Part shown: in pieces, positions 62,315 through 64,000 of the stretch | Position numbering within the stretch: position 1 is the first letter of the stretch | How the letters are laid out: every line of letters starts with the position of its first letter | Assembly (NCBI GenBank): GCA_965227535.1 | Contig: OZ245761.1 | Span: forward strand, 2,666,001-2,730,000 | Length of the DNA stretch: 64,000 nucleotides | DNA from: SZUA-430 sp965227535 | Lineage (GTDB): Bacteria > Pseudomonadota > Alphaproteobacteria > Micropepsales > Micropepsaceae | Direction of reading: 5' to 3' | Notes under the pieces: model-generated | Told to the model about the DNA's origin: nothing | Seen by the model: the letters and a program-made list of their open reading frames with translations, nothing else | Database searches by the model: none | Translations under genes and position numbers: made by a program

Positions 62315-64000
62315 CTAATGCGCCAAGTCCCAGTTGCGCCCGGGCTTCGCCTCGGCGACCAGCGGCACGGATAGCTCCAGCACCGGCTTGCACGCCTGTT
62401 CCATCACGCGCTGCACGATCTTGCAGGTCTCCGCGACCTCGGCGTCCGGCGCCTCGAACACCAGCTCGTCGTGCACCTGAAGCAGCATCTTCGATTTCAG
62501 CTTCTTCGCCTTCAGCGCATCCGGCACCCGCACCATCGCGCGGCGGATGATGTCGGCGGCCGAGCCTTGGATCGGTGCGTTGATCGCCGCCCGCTCGTTG
62601 AACGCGCGCAGCGACGGATTCGACGCGTTGATGTCCGGCAGGTTCACCTTGCGCCCGAAGATCGTGGTCACGAACTTCTGCTCATGCGCCTGCGCCTTGG
62701 TGCGATCCATATAGGCGCGAATGCCCGGGAAGCGTTCGAAATACGTCCGGATATAAGCCTGCGCCTCATCGCGCGGGATCGACAACTGGTTCGCCAGGCC
62801 GAACGCCGAGATGCCATAGACGATGCCGAAATTGATCGCCTTCGCCCGCCGCCGGATGTCGGCCGGCATGCCCTTGATAGGCACGTTGAACATCTCCGAC
62901 GCCGTCATCGCATGAATGTCGAGCCCTTCTGCAAACGCCTTCTTCAACGCCGGAATGTCGGCGATATGCGCCAGCAGACGAAGCTCGATCTGGCTATAGT
63001 CCGCGCTGATCAGCGTCATGCCCTTGGGCGCGATGAAGGCCGTGCGAATCTCGCGCCCTTCCGGCGTGCGGATCGGAATGTTCTGCAAGTTCGGGTCGTT
63101 CGACGACAACCGCCCCGTCGTCGTCGACGCCAGCGCATAGGACGTATGAACCCGCCCGCTATTCGGATCGATGAAGTTGGGCAGCAAATCCGTATACGTA
63201 CTTTTCAGCTTCGAAAGCTGCCGCCACTCCAGCAATTCCTTCGGCAACTCATGCCCCTGCGCCGAAAGCTCTTCGAGCACATCGGAATCCGTAGACCACG
63301 CACCCGTCTTGGTCTTGCGCCCGCCGGCTAACGCAAACTTGCCGAACAAAATATCGCCAAGCTGCTTGGGCGATCCCAAATTGAACTTCTCGCCGGCAAG
63401 CTTATGGATGCTCTCCTCCAGTTGCGCCATCTTCTGCGCGAACCGCTGCGACAACCGCGCCAGCACATCGCGATCGACCAGGATGCCCTCCTCCTCCATG
63501 TCGGCGAGCACCGGCACCAACGGCCGCTCCAGCGTTTCATAGACCGTGGTCAACCGATCGGCCGCCAGCCGCGGCTTCAACACACCCTGCACCCGCAGCG
63601 TCGCATCCGCGCATTCGGCCGCATAGGTCGTCGCATCCGGGATCGGCAACCGGTCGAACGCCAACTGCCCCTTCCCCTTGCCCAGCACGTCGGCTTGCGC
63701 CGGAAGTTTGTGTCCAAGATGCGCGTCGGCAAGTTCTTCAAGATTGTGCGATCGAACGCCCTCTTCGATCACATACGAAATCAGCATCGTATCGTCGAAC
63801 GGCGCAATCCGAATGCCGTAGCGATGAAACACATGCGCATCATGCTTGACGTCGTGCCCGATCTTCAGCACCGCCAAATCCTGCAACAACGGCTTCAATT
63901 TCCTGAGCGCCAACTCGCGCGGCACCTGCTGAGGCCCGCTGCCGCCAAAGTCCAACCCGCCGCCCGTCCCATGCGCCAACGGCACATAACAAGCCTCACC
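62315..64000 (-). CDS. polA: DNA polymerase I, C-terminal 561 residues (cut by window edge)
   Basis: The frame runs from the stop at 62315 to the edge. It begins inside the 3'-5' exonuclease domain (DDTMLISYVIEEGVRSHNLEEL), then the polymerase: TTGRLSSNDPNLQNIP, motif A ADYSQIELRLLAHIA, motif B RRRAKAINFGIVYG and motif C QVHDELVFEAP. Gap filling in repair and Okazaki fragment processing. The 5'-nuclease domain lies outside the window. Confidence 0.96.
   Translation of the reverse strand, partial: GEACYVPLAHGTGGGLDFGGSGPQQVPRELALRKLKPLLQDLAVLKIGHDVKHDAHVFHRYGIRIAPFDDTMLISYVIEEGVRSHNLEELADAHLGHKLPAQADVLGKGKGQLAFDRLPIPDATTYAAECADATLRVQGVLKPRLAADRLTTVYETLERPLVPVLADMEEEGILVDRDVLARLSQRFAQKMAQLEESIHKLAGEKFNLGSPKQLGDILFGKFALAGGRKTKTGAWSTDSDVLEELSAQGHELPKELLEWRQLSKLKSTYTDLLPNFIDPNSGRVHTSYALASTTTGRLSSNDPNLQNIPIRTPEGREIRTAFIAPKGMTLISADYSQIELRLLAHIADIPALKKAFAEGLDIHAMTASEMFNVPIKGMPADIRRRAKAINFGIVYGISAFGLANQLSIPRDEAQAYIRTYFERFPGIRAYMDRTKAQAHEQKFVTTIFGRKVNLPDINASNPSLRAFNERAAINAPIQGSAADIIRRAMVRVPDALKAKKLKSKMLLQVHDELVFEAPDAEVAETCKIVQRVMEQACKPVLELSVPLVAEAKPGRNWDLAH

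Overview
The window is a GC-rich (visibly above 60%) chromosomal segment of an alphaproteobacterium. The evidence is gene content and order: trpF-trpB-trpA-accD-folC followed by thioredoxin-addA-addB, murU/amgK-tsaE, rpsA-ihfB, ahcY, a DivL-type tyrosine pseudo-histidine kinase, and the ChvG/ChvI - HprK - EIIA(Man) - HPr block facing pckA. DivL, ChvGI and this HPr/HprK arrangement are alphaproteobacterial hallmarks. I cannot name the genus from sequence alone.

Layout. 1-886 is the right end of an integrated element: a leftward tyrosine integrase cut by the window edge and the 3' half of a tRNA-Glu(CTC) gene acting as attachment site. 1060-5725 holds an M20 peptidase, an MlaC-type protein, an aromatic-ring dioxygenase plus FMN reductase, and a divergent LysR regulator with a clear operator. 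5822-8810 is a cytochrome bd operon cydP-cydA-cydB-cydX (cydP and cydX are very small genes), followed by tRNA-Ala(GGC). 9082-15405 carries an FYDLN-acid protein, aroA, cmk, rpsA, a MOSC protein and ihfB. 15457-19219 has lapA, a secreted gluzincin-like protein, a YciI protein beside the wreck of an ECF42-type sigma gene, OsmC and an orphan XRE regulator. 19276-25231 is pyrF-trpF-trpB-trpA-accD-folC. 25636-35508 is a leftward run: three tandem thioredoxins, addA, addB, murU-like, amgK-like, tsaE. 35663-41739 interrupts it with a ferredoxin reductase/ferredoxin pair, a small inserted unit carrying a degenerate dioxygenase-like gene between direct repeats of the ferredoxin 3' end, membrane proteins and an AraC regulator. 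41740-48556 holds divL, an EEP phosphatase and ahcY with a second MOSC protein. 48712-53162 has a HEAT-like protein, a lipoprotein, GrpB, a cold-shock protein, GumN/TraB and HPr. 53155-59790 is EIIA, hprK, chvG, chvI, MATE and pckA. 59977-64000 has a P-loop kinase, a small secreted protein, two type II toxin-antitoxin modules and the C-terminal part of polA.

How it fits together. Most of the window is housekeeping: tryptophan, shikimate, pyrimidine and fatty-acid synthesis, recombinational repair (AddAB), tRNA modification (TsaE), cell-wall sugar recycling (AmgK/MurU), cell-cycle control (DivL) and carbon/acid sensing (HPr-ChvGI-PckA). The points that stand out most are: (i) a near-identical promoter/operator module shared by ahcY and a distant MOSC (YcbX/mARC-like) gene, with a second MOSC gene directly behind ahcY; (ii) a roughly 1.7-kb insertion flanked by 32-bp direct repeats of the ferredoxin 3' end, whose single gene resembles a TauD/clavaminate-synthase-like oxygenase with both metal-binding histidines replaced; (iii) a three-gene thioredoxin array in which the active site decays from WCGPC to WCAPC to WSAPC; (iv) an internally deleted ECF42 sigma factor beside its usual YciI partner; and (v) several long perfect inverted repeats between genes, one of them nested (39 bp outside 29 bp) and one of 51 bp between trpB and trpA.
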